64,000 bases of DNA, from positions 56,637-120,636 of the forward strand of contig JARLIS010000030.1 in NCBI GenBank assembly GCA_031291615.1, read 5' to 3'. The stretch's first letter is position 1. Every line of letters begins with the position of its first letter. The DNA is from Parvibaculum sp. GTDB taxonomy: Bacteria; Pseudomonadota; Alphaproteobacteria; Parvibaculales; Parvibaculaceae. The notes beneath the pieces are model-generated. The model was not told the origin of the DNA, did not search any database, and saw only the letters and a list, made by a program, of their open reading frames with translations. This document shows positions 1 through 7,693 of this stretch, piece by piece. The position numbers and the translations under genes were made by a program.

Positions 1-571
1 TGCCGGCGGATACGACCGGCGGCTTTTCCCGGACGATGCGGCGGGCGGCTTCGACGGCGGGCTCGCGCTTCGGCATGCGTTCGGGATCGAGGATCTGCAA
101 GCGGTCGATCCATTGGCGGGCGAGAAGCTGGTCGCCGATCCAGGGAAATTCTTTGACAGGCACGGCGCAGCCGAGCACGCGGGTGATGGCGCCGTTGTCC
201 TGCGCCAGCGGCAGCAGGATCATCTCGAAGGTCGCCTCGCGCTGCTCGTTGGTGGCGGCGGTATATTCGACGATGCTGATGCTTGCATTCAACGTGACGT
301 CACGGAGCGCGTGCTTCAGGCTCGACAGACAATCTTCCTGCCACATCGAGAGCATGTTGTGGCCGCGGAATTCCATGCTGTAGACGCTGCAAAGGCCGGT
401 GCCTGCGAGGCGGAAACGATAGGTGTTCTCGTCCTGGCGTTCGAGGATGAAGACGTAAGGGAGAATGCGTCGGATGTCGCCCGGTTCGATTTCGCTGCGC
501 AGCGGCGCGGGACGCCCGGCGCGGATCGCGTTCCAGTAGTCGAAAAGCGCCTGTGTCGTCTTGTGCTTCAT
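1..571 (-). CDS. PAS_5-type PAS domain protein, 3' end beyond the window
   Basis: The reverse strand reads without a stop from an ATG at 571 to the window edge, giving at least 190 residues. The N-terminus (LFDYWNAIRAGRPAP, then a segment ending in ILPYVFILER) and the following YRFRLAGTGLC match the alphaproteobacterial PAS_5 family, single-domain PAS proteins found in many copies per genome. No transmembrane segment or output domain is visible in the part seen. A sensory or ligand-binding role is family knowledge only. The C-terminus lies outside the window, so total length is unknown. Confidence 0.8.
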   Translation of the reverse strand, partial: MKHKTTQALFDYWNAIRAGRPAPLRSEIEPGDIRRILPYVFILERQDENTYRFRLAGTGLCSVYSMEFRGHNMLSMWQEDCLSSLKHALRDVTLNASISIVEYTAATNEQREATFEMILLPLAQDNGAITRVLGCAVPVKEFPWIGDQLLARQWIDRLQILDPERMPKREPAVEAARRIVREKPPVVSAG

Positions 572-1114
572 AACAATACATCCCCTGCCACCAGCTCACC
601 GGCGGGGGAGGCCCCCTTCGCGCCTTCCGAACCGGAAGGCTGCCCACGGCGAGAATCCTAACTCAATCAAAGCGGAACGTCCCGTTTCGGTTCGCCCTTT
701 TTTGAAACCCTTCCGGCTTGTCGCGCGCGTTTCGTCGAGGGACGGGGCGCGAGCTCGAGCCGGGTTACAGGCGCAAGGGAGCAGAAAGCGTGCCAGCGCC
801 GGCCCGAATGATTAACGAGCGGCGCGACGGCTTTGCGACACGGGTCGGCATGTTCTGGAATATTTAATTAAATCAACAAGTTGAACCGTGACGCACGCGG
901 GTTGCGGAAGGTTGCGCCAGTATCCGGAGGTTAAAGCGGGCGTGTCGCGACGGGTCACACGGCGCGGCGGCGAATGGCACGAAGCGTGCGGATACGGGGC
1001 GCGCGGGCGTCGCTCGCGGACCGGTCCGCATTCCGGCACGGGTTTCGCAGCGGGAAGGTTCAGAGCGCCGGATGGGCGCACAAAGCGTCCCTTTACGGGC
1101 CGGGAGTATTAAAG
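572..1114. other. Gene-free intergenic stretch with AT-rich promoter-like island
   Basis: This 543-base gap lies between the divergent PAS_5 gene and the Asn/Thr-repeat secreted protein. An AT-rich island with a TTAATTAA core sits around 856-875 in otherwise GC-rich DNA and could hold promoters. I see no convincing gene; open frames here lack ribosome sites and family resemblance. Confidence 0.5.
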
Positions 1115-2200
1115 ATGAAACAGCGAACCCCCCTCATCTCCACCTGGACGATGGCTCTCGCGCTTGCCGCGGGCATCTACGGCATCATGGGCGCGAACGC
1201 GGCCGAAGCCGGAAACCGCGCCGGATACGGCGGCAACTGGAACAGCGGCGGCAACTTTGGCGGCGGCGGCTATGGCGGCGGTCAGTCCAATGGCGGCTGC
1301 GGCGGCACAGGCTGCGGCAGCGCGCCGTCGACGCCGACCGAAGATTGCGGCTGCGGCACCCAGACGCCTCCTCCGCCTCCGCCTCCCCAGGCCGATTGCG
1401 GTTGCGACGATCACGGCGGCGGTGGCGGCGGCGGGCACAATTCAAACAAGAACGCCAACTACAATTACAACCAGAACACCAACACCAACACGAACAACAA
1501 CACGAATAACAATACCAACAACAATACGAACACCAACAACAACACGAACAATATCGACGTCACCGTCAATGTGAACGCGTCTGCGAACGCTTCGGCGACG
1601 GCGGCCGCAAACGCGATGGCCAATGCCAATGCCGCTGCAAACACAGCGTCGAATTCGCTCAGCGGCCGCAGCGCGGTTGCGATCGGCAGCGGCGCGGGAT
1701 CGATCGGTGGCGGCGGCAGCGGCGGCTATTACGTCTCGGCCCCACAGTCGGCGCCGATGGGCGCTCTCGATGTGGTTGTCCGCGACGAGGTCGTCATGAA
1801 GCCGGTCAAGGGCGTCTGCGTCAGCGCCAAGGGTCTCGAAGAGGCCGCGCGCTTCTCGACGCCGGTGCGCGAGATCGCGCCGGAGGACGATGTTGAAGTG
1901 TTCCATTGCGTCGCCGGCGACATGCTGGTGGCGACCATCGGCCGGATGGTCGGCGATGGCGGCCAGAAAGCCTCCGATTATACGGGCGGCTATGTGATCG
2001 AATGCCGCGAAGGCGAAGCGCTGCGGCACGGTTCGAACGGCATGCTGGCTTGCGCGGCCTCTCAGGTCCGCTCCAGCCGGGGCGACAATGCGGGCGAGGG
2101 CCGCACGGGCTATGCGGAGGTCTTCATCCGCAAGACCGAGCGCGCCCAGCGGAGCGCCAGCACGGGCGGCGGCTTCTTCAGCGGCGGCGTCGGCTACTAG
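1115..2200 (+). CDS. Secreted Gly-rich and Asn/Thr-repeat surface-type protein
   Basis: The 361-residue product starts at the ATG at 1115, which follows CGGGAG and opens a signal peptide of about 32 residues ending in ANAAEA; an upstream in-frame start at 974 would bury this signal. The mature order is: Gly/Asn-rich segment (33-70), Cys-Gly pairs around a run of seven prolines (about 75-110), Asn/Thr low-complexity repeat (about 112-147), an Ala/Asn segment in NANA-like steps (about 150-185), then a normal globular-looking C-terminal domain (about 210-345) with four Cys, and a Gly-rich tail. I do not recognise the family. Composition suggests an exported surface or fibre-like protein. A CsgG/HfaB-type lipoprotein lies 2.3 kb downstream, which may or may not be its exporter. 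Confidence 0.75.
   Translation: MKQRTPLISTWTMALALAAGIYGIMGANAAEAGNRAGYGGNWNSGGNFGGGGYGGGQSNGGCGGTGCGSAPSTPTEDCGCGTQTPPPPPPPQADCGCDDHGGGGGGGHNSNKNANYNYNQNTNTNTNNNTNNNTNNNTNTNNNTNNIDVTVNVNASANASATAAANAMANANAAANTASNSLSGRSAVAIGSGAGSIGGGGSGGYYVSAPQSAPMGALDVVVRDEVVMKPVKGVCVSAKGLEEAARFSTPVREIAPEDDVEVFHCVAGDMLVATIGRMVGDGGQKASDYTGGYVIECREGEALRHGSNGMLACAASQVRSSRGDNAGEGRTGYAEVFIRKTERAQRSASTGGGFFSGGVGY
1475..1552 (+). repeat. Trinucleotide-like AAC/ACC/ACG repeat inside the secreted protein gene
   Basis: About 78 bases are built almost entirely from AAC, ACC, ACG and AAT codons and encode alternating Asn and Thr. The tract is imperfect but simple enough to allow slippage in multiples of three, so repeat number may vary between strains without changing frame. 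Confidence 0.8.
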
Positions 2201-2226
2201 GTTTCATCGTCAGTTTACGGAAAAAG

Positions 2227-2254
2227 ACGGGGAGGGCGCTGCTCTCCCCGTTTT
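2227..2254 (+). terminator. Rho-independent terminator
   Basis: ACGGGGAG (2227-2234) pairs perfectly with CTCCCCGT (2244-2251), followed by TTTT. It lies 26 bases after the stop of the Asn/Thr-repeat protein. Confidence 0.8.
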
Positions 2255-2333
2255 AGTTTGTCCGGGCGGGCTTGCTGTGCGGACCAAATTGGCAAAGGAT
2301 GGCCGCAGGGGGAGCTGAAGCCGGAGATTTCCG

Positions 2334-3017
2334 ATGGCTGCTCTTTACGACCACGCTGCCGATCTTGTCCGGATCATTTACGACCGTCGCATCGACGGGC
2401 CGCCGGTGCTCAACACGCGCACGTCTTTTCCGAATTCCGGCAAATTTATTGCCGCCTGGCGGGAGATCCGCGCCGAGGCGCTGGGCGTTGCCGCGAATAT
2501 CAGGTCCGTGCCGCGTTTTCACGAGATCATGAGAGAGCAGGCCGATATTTCGGCGAATGATGGGCGCGACTGGCGCATGTTCATTCTGAAGGCCTATGGC
2601 GTGGCGAGCCCGCGCAACATGGCGGCCTGTCCGGTGCTTGCCTCGGTCGTCGCCGCCTCGCCCGATGTGCTTTCGGCCTCGATCTCGTTTCTCGCGCCCG
2701 GCAAGCGCGTGCCGTCGCATCGCGGACCGTTCAGGGGCGTGCTCAGGTTCTATCTCGCGCTCTCCATGCCGCTGACGCCCGACGGGCGGCCGGGCGCCGT
2801 GCTGACGGTTGCCGGGCGGGAGTACCGGCTCTCGGACGGGGAGTGCCTGCTCTGGGACGACACCTATCCGCATTCCGTGCGCAACGACAGCGAGGAGGTG
2901 CGCATCGTGCTGCTGCTCGATATCTGGCGGCGCGACATGCCGCTCGACATGGTGCTCTTCTCCCGAATGCTGATGACGATCGTGAGGTGGGGCATCAGGT
3001 TTCGAGGTCTGACATAG
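2334..3017 (+). CDS. Aspartyl/asparaginyl beta-hydroxylase family protein (LpxO-like)
   Basis: The 227-residue protein has the Asp/Asn hydroxylase core of the 2-oxoglutarate/Fe(II) superfamily: SHRGPF (His129) opening the barrel, GEYR-like strand and LLWDDTYPHSVRN (His180), followed by Arg190, fitting the two-His iron site and 2-oxoglutarate-binding Arg of this family. Relatives hydroxylate Asp/Asn side chains or lipid A acyl chains (LpxO). The start at 2334 follows GGAGATTTCC. No N-terminal membrane anchor is obvious, and the hydrophobic C-terminus is short. Substrate cannot be told from sequence. It lies upstream of sugE but is separated by that gene's riboswitch leader. Confidence 0.75.
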   Translation: MAALYDHAADLVRIIYDRRIDGPPVLNTRTSFPNSGKFIAAWREIRAEALGVAANIRSVPRFHEIMREQADISANDGRDWRMFILKAYGVASPRNMAACPVLASVVAASPDVLSASISFLAPGKRVPSHRGPFRGVLRFYLALSMPLTPDGRPGAVLTVAGREYRLSDGECLLWDDTYPHSVRNDSEEVRIVLLLDIWRRDMPLDMVLFSRMLMTIVRWGIRFRGLT

Positions 3018-3068
3018 CTTTCGCCCGGGCGCTTGATAGGGCCGCCCGCAGGTTTTATTTTCAGCTCC

Positions 3069-3117
3069 GGCGGGGACGACCCGGCCGGTTCCCAAAATCT
3101 GGACGAGGACGACCTCG
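3069..3117 (+). promoter_or_regulatory. Guanidine-II (mini-ykkC) riboswitch
   Basis: Two consecutive hairpins each carry the diagnostic ACGA loop: arm 3069-3075, loop 3076-3079, arm 3080-3086 (one mismatch), and arm CGAGG 3104-3108, loop 3109-3112, arm CCTCG 3113-3117. A 17-base linker joins them, and the Shine-Dalgarno GGAG of sugE (3130-3134) follows within about 13 bases. This is the architecture of the guanidine-II class, which binds guanidinium and turns on SMR-type exporters, most likely at translation given how close it is to the ribosome site. Confidence 0.9.
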
Positions 3118-3140
3118 CTGCATCTCAGATGGAGTGCGTC

Positions 3141-3458
3141 ATGGCGTGGTTGATTCTGGCTGTCGCTGCCGTAATCGAAGTGGTCTGGGCCTGGAGCCTG
3201 AAGGCGAGCGAGGGCTTCACCAGGGGGCCGGTCATCGCGATCATGCTCGCAGCGATGCTGGCGACGACGTTCCTGCTTTCCATGACGACCAGGACGCTGC
3301 CTCTCGGAACGACTTATGCGGTCTGGACGGGAGCGGGCATCGTCGGTTCTGTTGTCGTCGGCATTCTTGTTTATGGCGAGGGGGCGAGCTTCCTGCGGCT
3401 TGGCGCCATCACGCTCATTGTTTGCGGCGTTGCGATGCTGAAGTTCGCGGAGAGTTGA
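3141..3458 (+). CDS. sugE: SMR-family guanidinium exporter (Gdx/SugE)
   Basis: The product is a 105-residue, four-helix small multidrug resistance protein, the usual length. The start at 3141 gives MAWLILAVAAVIEVVWAW with the essential membrane Glu13 at its expected place; an in-frame ATG at 3129 would overlap the ribosome site. The second half has the LPLGTTYAVWTGAG motif of the SugE/Gdx subgroup. The family exports guanidinium in exchange for protons as antiparallel dimers. The guanidine-II riboswitch directly upstream independently supports guanidinium, not quaternary-ammonium, as the physiological substrate and gives its likely regulation. Confidence 0.92.
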   Translation: MAWLILAVAAVIEVVWAWSLKASEGFTRGPVIAIMLAAMLATTFLLSMTTRTLPLGTTYAVWTGAGIVGSVVVGILVYGEGASFLRLGAITLIVCGVAMLKFAES

Positions 3459-3651
3459 GTGGCATTCCTGCATCAGCGTCTGAAATAGTCATCCGCATAG
3501 TGAATATGCATTGGCAACGACGCGACTCGGATGTAATCAAGCGCGCATGACGAACAGCACTCAAAATTGGAACAAGCGTTTCGGTACCTACTCGCCCTCG
3601 GGGCCGGGTCGTTCGCGCTTGCGCTGAGTTTGCATGCAGGAATCGACGACC

Positions 3652-3815
3652 AGAGCCCCATCCAACCGGTTGGGGCTCTTGTCGTTTCAGGACTCCCGCC
3701 GGTGATTTCCGCCTCGAAATCACGGAGTCCGACATGTTGCCCTTTCATCAACTGAAACGAACCGCAGAGATCGGCGGCGAACCCGCGCGCGGCGAAATCC
3801 GCGCGCCGCCCGATC
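3652..3815. ncRNA. Candidate structured RNA in the sugE downstream gap
   Basis: The 458-base gap 3459-3916 has no credible gene but contains three consecutive strong folding units. Unit I pairs AGAGCCCC (3652-3659) with GGGGCTCT (3672-3679). Unit II closes CGTTTCAG (3683-3690) on CTGAAACG (3752-3759) and contains GACTCC/GGAGTC (3691-3696/3724-3729) stacked on GTGATTT/AAATCAC (3702-3708/3717-3723). Unit III pairs GATCGG (3769-3774) with CCGATC (3810-3815) around GCGCGCGG/CCGCGCGC (3785-3792/3799-3806). None ends in a T-run, so these are not plain terminators. I could not match it to tmRNA, RNase P, SRP or 6S RNA. Strand is undetermined. Confidence 0.5.
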
Positions 3816-3916
3816 GCTGAACGCACGACGCCGCAAAGAACAGATTGAGAGAGTCCGACGGACCGCAAAAACGCGCGGGAACCGAACGCAGACTCACATG
3901 CCGATAGGAGAGCCCC

Positions 3917-4276
3917 ATGTTTGCCTTCCCGACCCGCCTGTGGCGGTTGAGTCAGGAATTTCCGCGCGTCGCCGGCGTTGCTTTCGGCCTCGCCGTTTAT
4001 CTCTATGTGATTTTGTCGGCGCGCGCGGGCGGCGGCATTCTCGACCTTGCGGCTATTGTGCTGCCGGCGGTCGAGTTCTCGATGTTCGCGGCGTTCTTTG
4101 CGGTCTACAGGGACGGCGTTGCGCCGCGCGTCGACGGATCGAGGCTCGTTGCGACGATCGTGCTCTGGCTGGTGCTGGACGGTCTGGCGACGGCGGTCTG
4201 GGTTGCGTTGGCGCGTGCGGCAATCGCGTCTTACGCCAAGCTCGGAGCGCCGCCCGCCTTCGACCTCTCGATCTGA
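3917..4276 (+). CDS. Small integral membrane protein, function unknown
   Basis: A 119-residue protein with three hydrophobic stretches (about 17-35, 43-65 and 78-102), so probably three membrane helices. The start follows GGAGAGCCCC. I do not recognise a family. It is followed directly by a strong terminator, so it is likely a single-gene unit transcribed from within the structured gap upstream. Confidence 0.65.
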   Translation: MFAFPTRLWRLSQEFPRVAGVAFGLAVYLYVILSARAGGGILDLAAIVLPAVEFSMFAAFFAVYRDGVAPRVDGSRLVATIVLWLVLDGLATAVWVALARAAIASYAKLGAPPAFDLSI

Positions 4277-4284
4277 GAAGAAAA

Positions 4285-4313
4285 AAGGGGGAGGGCAAAA
4301 ACCCTCCCCTTAG
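4285..4313 (+). terminator. Rho-independent terminator
   Basis: AAGGGGGAGGG (4285-4295) pairs with CCCTCCCCTT (4302-4311) with one bulged G, separated by an A-rich loop. The flanking A-run and T-run make it usable on both strands, and it lies between the convergent membrane protein and CsgG/HfaB-type genes. Confidence 0.75.
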
Positions 4314-4486
4314 TTTCAGCTCGCCGGACCGCTTTGGGTGCCCCCCATGGGCTGTCCGGTTTCCGGCCGATCAAGCCCGGCCGGCAGCTCTCAAGACCCG
4401 GCCGCGGCTTGCGGACGGTGGCAACCTGAGAGGTGGTGCCGATGGCGACCCTTACGGTCGGAGCGCTATCGGCGAATGGAGGTGGA

Positions 4487-5563
4487 TCAGTTCACGTTGC
4501 CGCGAAGGCCGCTATTGTCGACGTCGCTGTAGTAGGCATAGGGCGCGGGGTCGGCGGCGACCTTCTGGCTGGCCGGGCGCGCGGCCGGAGCGGCCGGGGC
4601 GTCGGCGGTGCGCGGGCCGTCGGCGGGAGCGGGCATGCTGGCCGCTTCGGGATGCGTCTGGCGGTAGTCGATGGCGCCCATCGGGTCGCCATTGCCGGCG
4701 AAGCGGACGCAGTCGGAGGGGTTCACGTGATAGAGCGGAACCAGCATCTTCAGCACGGCGCGTTCGATGACGGCGCGGACGGCGAGCTGGATCGGTTCCT
4801 GCGCGCTCTCACCGGCGCCGACATCGAAGAGATTGCCGCCGAGGAAGTCGAACACGCCCGCCTTCACTTCATGGCCGACGATCTGCTTCTGATAGGAAAC
4901 GAAGTCGACGACTTCGAGCGTGCGGCTGTTCACCAGACGCAGGTCGAGGCCGATATTCATGACATAGACGTTGCCGGCCGCGCTCGCGCCCCAGCCCGTG
5001 GCGGACTGGCTCGCGACCGACGCGCTGACGCCGCCCGAGCGGATGTTGAAGTTCAGCTCGGTGATGCCGCCGACGAGGTAGTAGTCGCTGCCGCGGATTT
5101 CGCCGGCGAAGATCTTGCGATAGTCGCCGTCGGGCTGCGCATCGCCGATGAGCTTGTTGTTGGCATATTTGAGTTCGAGTTCGGTCACGGAGGTGTCGTA
5201 ACGCTCGACCAGCGGCACGCCGGCCTTGCCCAGCGCCGACATGGCCATCAGGGACGCGCCTTGCGTGATCTTGCGGCCGGAACCGTCGGCTTCTTCCTTG
5301 CCGGTATAGTCGCGGATATTGCCGACGGCGATGCGCATCGTCTGCGCGCCGGTATCGACATGGGTCGCGATGCAGCGAAGGGCGTTGGAATAGGGCGTTT
5401 CATTGTTGATGACGGGCGCGTCGCCGATGGGCGTCGTGTAGCGACCGTCGGAGCCCGCATTGGCGCTGATGCAGCCCGTCAGCGCAAAGGCGATCGAGAG
5501 AGCGCCCAGCGTCCGCTTGGGCAGGCTCCTGTTGGTCAGTATCGACTTTGCGTTTGTAAACAC
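4487..5563 (-). CDS. CsgG/HfaB-family outer-membrane lipoprotein
   Basis: The GTG at 5563 is chosen because AGGAGA lies seven bases upstream and the resulting N-terminus is a proper lipoprotein signal with lipobox ALTGC, lipidated Cys31. The 358-residue product then follows CsgG/HfaB: RIAVGNIRDYTGKEE, a region with MAMSALGKAGVPLVERYD, and the GGITELNFNIRSGGVS beta-barrel strand region, then LDLRLVNSRTLEVVD. CsgG forms the curli secretion pore and HfaB anchors holdfast in Caulobacter. The C-terminal 60 residues are a Pro/Ala-rich tail. No hfaA/hfaD or csgA-like genes are adjacent; the Asn/Thr-repeat protein is the nearest exported candidate partner. Confidence 0.82.
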   Translation of the reverse strand: MFTNAKSILTNRSLPKRTLGALSIAFALTGCISANAGSDGRYTTPIGDAPVINNETPYSNALRCIATHVDTGAQTMRIAVGNIRDYTGKEEADGSGRKITQGASLMAMSALGKAGVPLVERYDTSVTELELKYANNKLIGDAQPDGDYRKIFAGEIRGSDYYLVGGITELNFNIRSGGVSASVASQSATGWGASAAGNVYVMNIGLDLRLVNSRTLEVVDFVSYQKQIVGHEVKAGVFDFLGGNLFDVGAGESAQEPIQLAVRAVIERAVLKMLVPLYHVNPSDCVRFAGNGDPMGAIDYRQTHPEAASMPAPADGPRTADAPAAPAARPASQKVAADPAPYAYYSDVDNSGLRGNVN

Positions 5564-5929
5564 GGGGGTCGTCTCCTGGTTGCCATTTGGCGTCGGGGCG
5601 GCGCGGGCGATCATCGTTTGAAGTCTTGTGATCGGCTCAGCGCCTGGCGACGTCGAAGTCGAAGCAGTGATTGCAACCGGTGTGCCAGCGGTTACACCTT
5701 GTTAAGACTTCCGGTCACGCCCGGGTTTCCGCGGGTTTTCGCGAAAGTCCGGATTTCCGCATGGCGCGAAACGGGCTTCAGGCCGGAAAGGGACAATCCG
5801 CACTCTGTCCCGCTTCGGCACGGCCGGCGGCGATGTGTTAATCCTGTGCTTTCCAGAGACAGGTCGCCTTGCGGCCCTGCGCCTCGCGGGCGAGACTTCC
5901 GCCGTCAAACACAAGAAGGGAAACACCCC
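5564..5929. other. Divergent intergenic region, no gene seen
   Basis: This 366-base gap separates the divergent CsgG/HfaB-type and DsbA-like genes. It contains a GGGACA/TGTCCC hairpin (5790-5795/5806-5811) and a GGTGT/ACACC inverted repeat around 5679-5698. No open frame here has a ribosome site plus family resemblance; promoters for both neighbours are presumably within it. Confidence 0.5.
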
Positions 5930-6532
5930 TTGGCCACCCTCGAATTCTTCTTCGATTGTTCAAGCCCCTGGACCTATCTCGCCTTCAGTCGCATCGAAGG
6001 CGTGATCGAGCGGACGCAGGCCAAGGTCGAATGGCGGCCGATCCTTGTCGGCGGCATCTTCAATTCCGTTAACCAGACCGTTTACGAAAGCCGCGCCAAT
6101 CCGCATCCGGTGAAGGGGCGCTACTACGTGAAGGATCTGCGCGACTGGGCGCGCTATTGCGGCATCGAGATCGGGCAGCCGCCGGTCTTTCCGGTGCGCG
6201 CAATCGATCCGATGCGTGCCTCCATCGTGGCGCTGGACGAGGGCAAGCTCGTGCCTTTCGCCTGGGCGACGTTCCGCGCCTATTGGGGCGAGCTCAAGGA
6301 CATCAGCCAGCCGGACGTGCTGGCCGGGGTTTGCGTTAGTGTCGGGCTCGACTGGAACATGGTCAGTCGCCGCATCAAGGAAGACGACGTGAAGAACAGG
6401 TTGCGTGAAAATACCGAGGAAGTGATCGCCAGGGGCGGGTTCGGCTCGCCCACCATGTTCGTAAACAAGACGGACATGTATTTCGGAAACGACCGGCTGC
6501 CGCTCGTCGAGGCGGCGCTCGCCCATGGTTGA
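5930..6532 (+). CDS. 2-hydroxychromene-2-carboxylate isomerase / DsbA-like family
   Basis: The 200-residue protein begins at a TTG (5930) preceded by AAGGGA; its N-terminus LEFFFDCSSPWTYLAF is the thioredoxin-fold start of the HCCA isomerase/GST-kappa family, with the S-P-W that replaces a redox CxxC. The middle helical insertion contains PVFPVRAIDPMRA, and the C-terminal thioredoxin half has ARGGFGSPTMFVN and MYFGNDRLPLVE. Members isomerise 2-hydroxychromene-2-carboxylate in naphthalene breakdown or act as glutathione-dependent transferases. No other aromatic-ring pathway genes are adjacent, so substrate is open. The 3' end overlaps the rhomboid gene by 8 bases. Confidence 0.85.
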   Translation: MATLEFFFDCSSPWTYLAFSRIEGVIERTQAKVEWRPILVGGIFNSVNQTVYESRANPHPVKGRYYVKDLRDWARYCGIEIGQPPVFPVRAIDPMRASIVALDEGKLVPFAWATFRAYWGELKDISQPDVLAGVCVSVGLDWNMVSRRIKEDDVKNRLRENTEEVIARGGFGSPTMFVNKTDMYFGNDRLPLVEAALAHG

Positions 6533-7331
6533 TCCGTTCGACGCGGCTGAAACCCGCAAGCAGCAGCCCGCCTTCAATGCGCCCGGCATCGTGCTCGCCT
6601 TCATCATCGGCATTCTCGGCGCCTTCGCGATCTTCAACTATCTGCCGGAGCAGTCGCAGGAAGATTTGATGGTGCAGTTCGCGCTCTTTCCGGGGCGCTT
6701 CACGGCGGTGCCGGGACATCCCGACATGGTTTTCCCCGGCGGGATCGCGGGCGATGTGTGGTCTCTCTTCACCTACACCTTCATGCATGGAAGCTGGACG
6801 CACGCCATCGTCAACAGCATCTGGCTGCTCGCCTTCGGCAGCCCGGTGGCGCAGCGCATCGGCAGTCTGCGTTTCGTGCTCTTCTATTTTACCTGCGGCA
6901 TCGTCGGCGCTTTCACGCATGTTTGGCTCAATGCGGGCTCGCTGGTGCCGGTGATCGGTGCGTCGGCCGCCATATCGGGTCTCATGGGCGGGGCGGCCCG
7001 CTTCGTCTTTCTGGCCGACGGGCCGCTCGGCGGGCTTGGCGGCGGCTATGCGTCGACCGCGCCGCGCGCGCAGGCGAGCATCGGTCGCGCGCTCACCGAT
7101 CGTCGCGTGCTGATTTTCGTCGGCGTCTGGATCGGCCTCAACTTCCTCTTCGGGCCGACCGGCATCACGCTGACGGGGCAGGCGGTCAATGTCGCATGGG
7201 AAGCCCATCTCGGCGGGTTCTTGGCCGGGCTGTTGCTCTTCGGGTTTTTTGATCCCTATCGCACGTCCCCGTCCGGCGGGCCGGGCAATGTCGGCTATGG
7301 CGAATGGAGCGGGCGCAACCGGCTTCCCTGA
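6525..7331 (+). CDS. Rhomboid-family intramembrane serine protease
   Basis: This 268-residue membrane protein has the rhomboid catalytic pair: GASAAISG with Ser147 and AWEAHLGGF with His228, plus the upstream FTYTFMHGSWTHAIVNS segment that holds the oxyanion His and Asn. About six membrane helices are visible, with a cytoplasmic Gly-rich loop between helices 4 and 5. Rhomboids cleave membrane proteins inside the bilayer. It overlaps the DsbA-like gene by 8 bases, so the two are almost certainly cotranscribed. Confidence 0.9.
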   Translation: MVDPFDAAETRKQQPAFNAPGIVLAFIIGILGAFAIFNYLPEQSQEDLMVQFALFPGRFTAVPGHPDMVFPGGIAGDVWSLFTYTFMHGSWTHAIVNSIWLLAFGSPVAQRIGSLRFVLFYFTCGIVGAFTHVWLNAGSLVPVIGASAAISGLMGGAARFVFLADGPLGGLGGGYASTAPRAQASIGRALTDRRVLIFVGVWIGLNFLFGPTGITLTGQAVNVAWEAHLGGFLAGLLLFGFFDPYRTSPSGGPGNVGYGEWSGRNRLP

Positions 7332-7408
7332 CCGTCATTGAATAGGCGCGCGCCATGCCCACATAGCGGGTAGGCTCTTTCTGCAAGTTCCAACGGTGGA
7401 GGCCATCC

Positions 7409-7693
7409 ATGAGCGATACGTCCACGTCGGCAGCATCCCTGCCAGAGCCGCTTTGGCTCCGCTTCGTCTACATGATCGGTTTTGGAATTCTCGCGCATAT
7501 CGCGTTTTCGCTGACGCTGTTTCTCGGCGTCGTGCAACTCGTCGTTCTGGTCGTCACCAAGCAGAAGAACGATGAGCTGCTGCACTTCAGCCGCAGGCTT
7601 TTTGCCTATGTGGGCGAGTGCCTTGCTTTCGTCGTCTTCGCGCGCGACGAAAAGCCGTTTCCGCTCGGACGGTTTCCCGGCGTCAGCAGCTAA
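7409..7693 (+). CDS. DUF4389 membrane protein
   Basis: The 94-residue protein matches the DUF4389 pattern: a long membrane segment (about 22-50), then a HFSRRLFAYVGECLAFVVF stretch and the FPLGRFP end. The family is small, of unknown function and common in Proteobacteria. Its stop overlaps the convergent TetR gene by 11 bases. Confidence 0.75.
   Translation: MSDTSTSAASLPEPLWLRFVYMIGFGILAHIAFSLTLFLGVVQLVVLVVTKQKNDELLHFSRRLFAYVGECLAFVVFARDEKPFPLGRFPGVSS

Noticed and set aside
1475..1552. CRISPR-like repeats
   Set aside because: The repeat has three-base periodicity and encodes Asn/Thr in frame with a signal-peptide protein; there are no repeat-spacer units.
2253..3473. 406-codon reverse frame over the hydroxylase and sugE
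   Set aside because: It is antisense to two well-supported genes and to the riboswitch, and is rich in Arg/His/Asp without any domain.
3652..3815. Assignment of the structured gap to tmRNA, RNase P, SRP or 6S RNA
   Set aside because: The diagnostic internal sequences of these RNAs (GAAAGTCC core, SRP tetraloop context, tag frame) are absent, and three separate hairpins do not match the long rod of 6S RNA.
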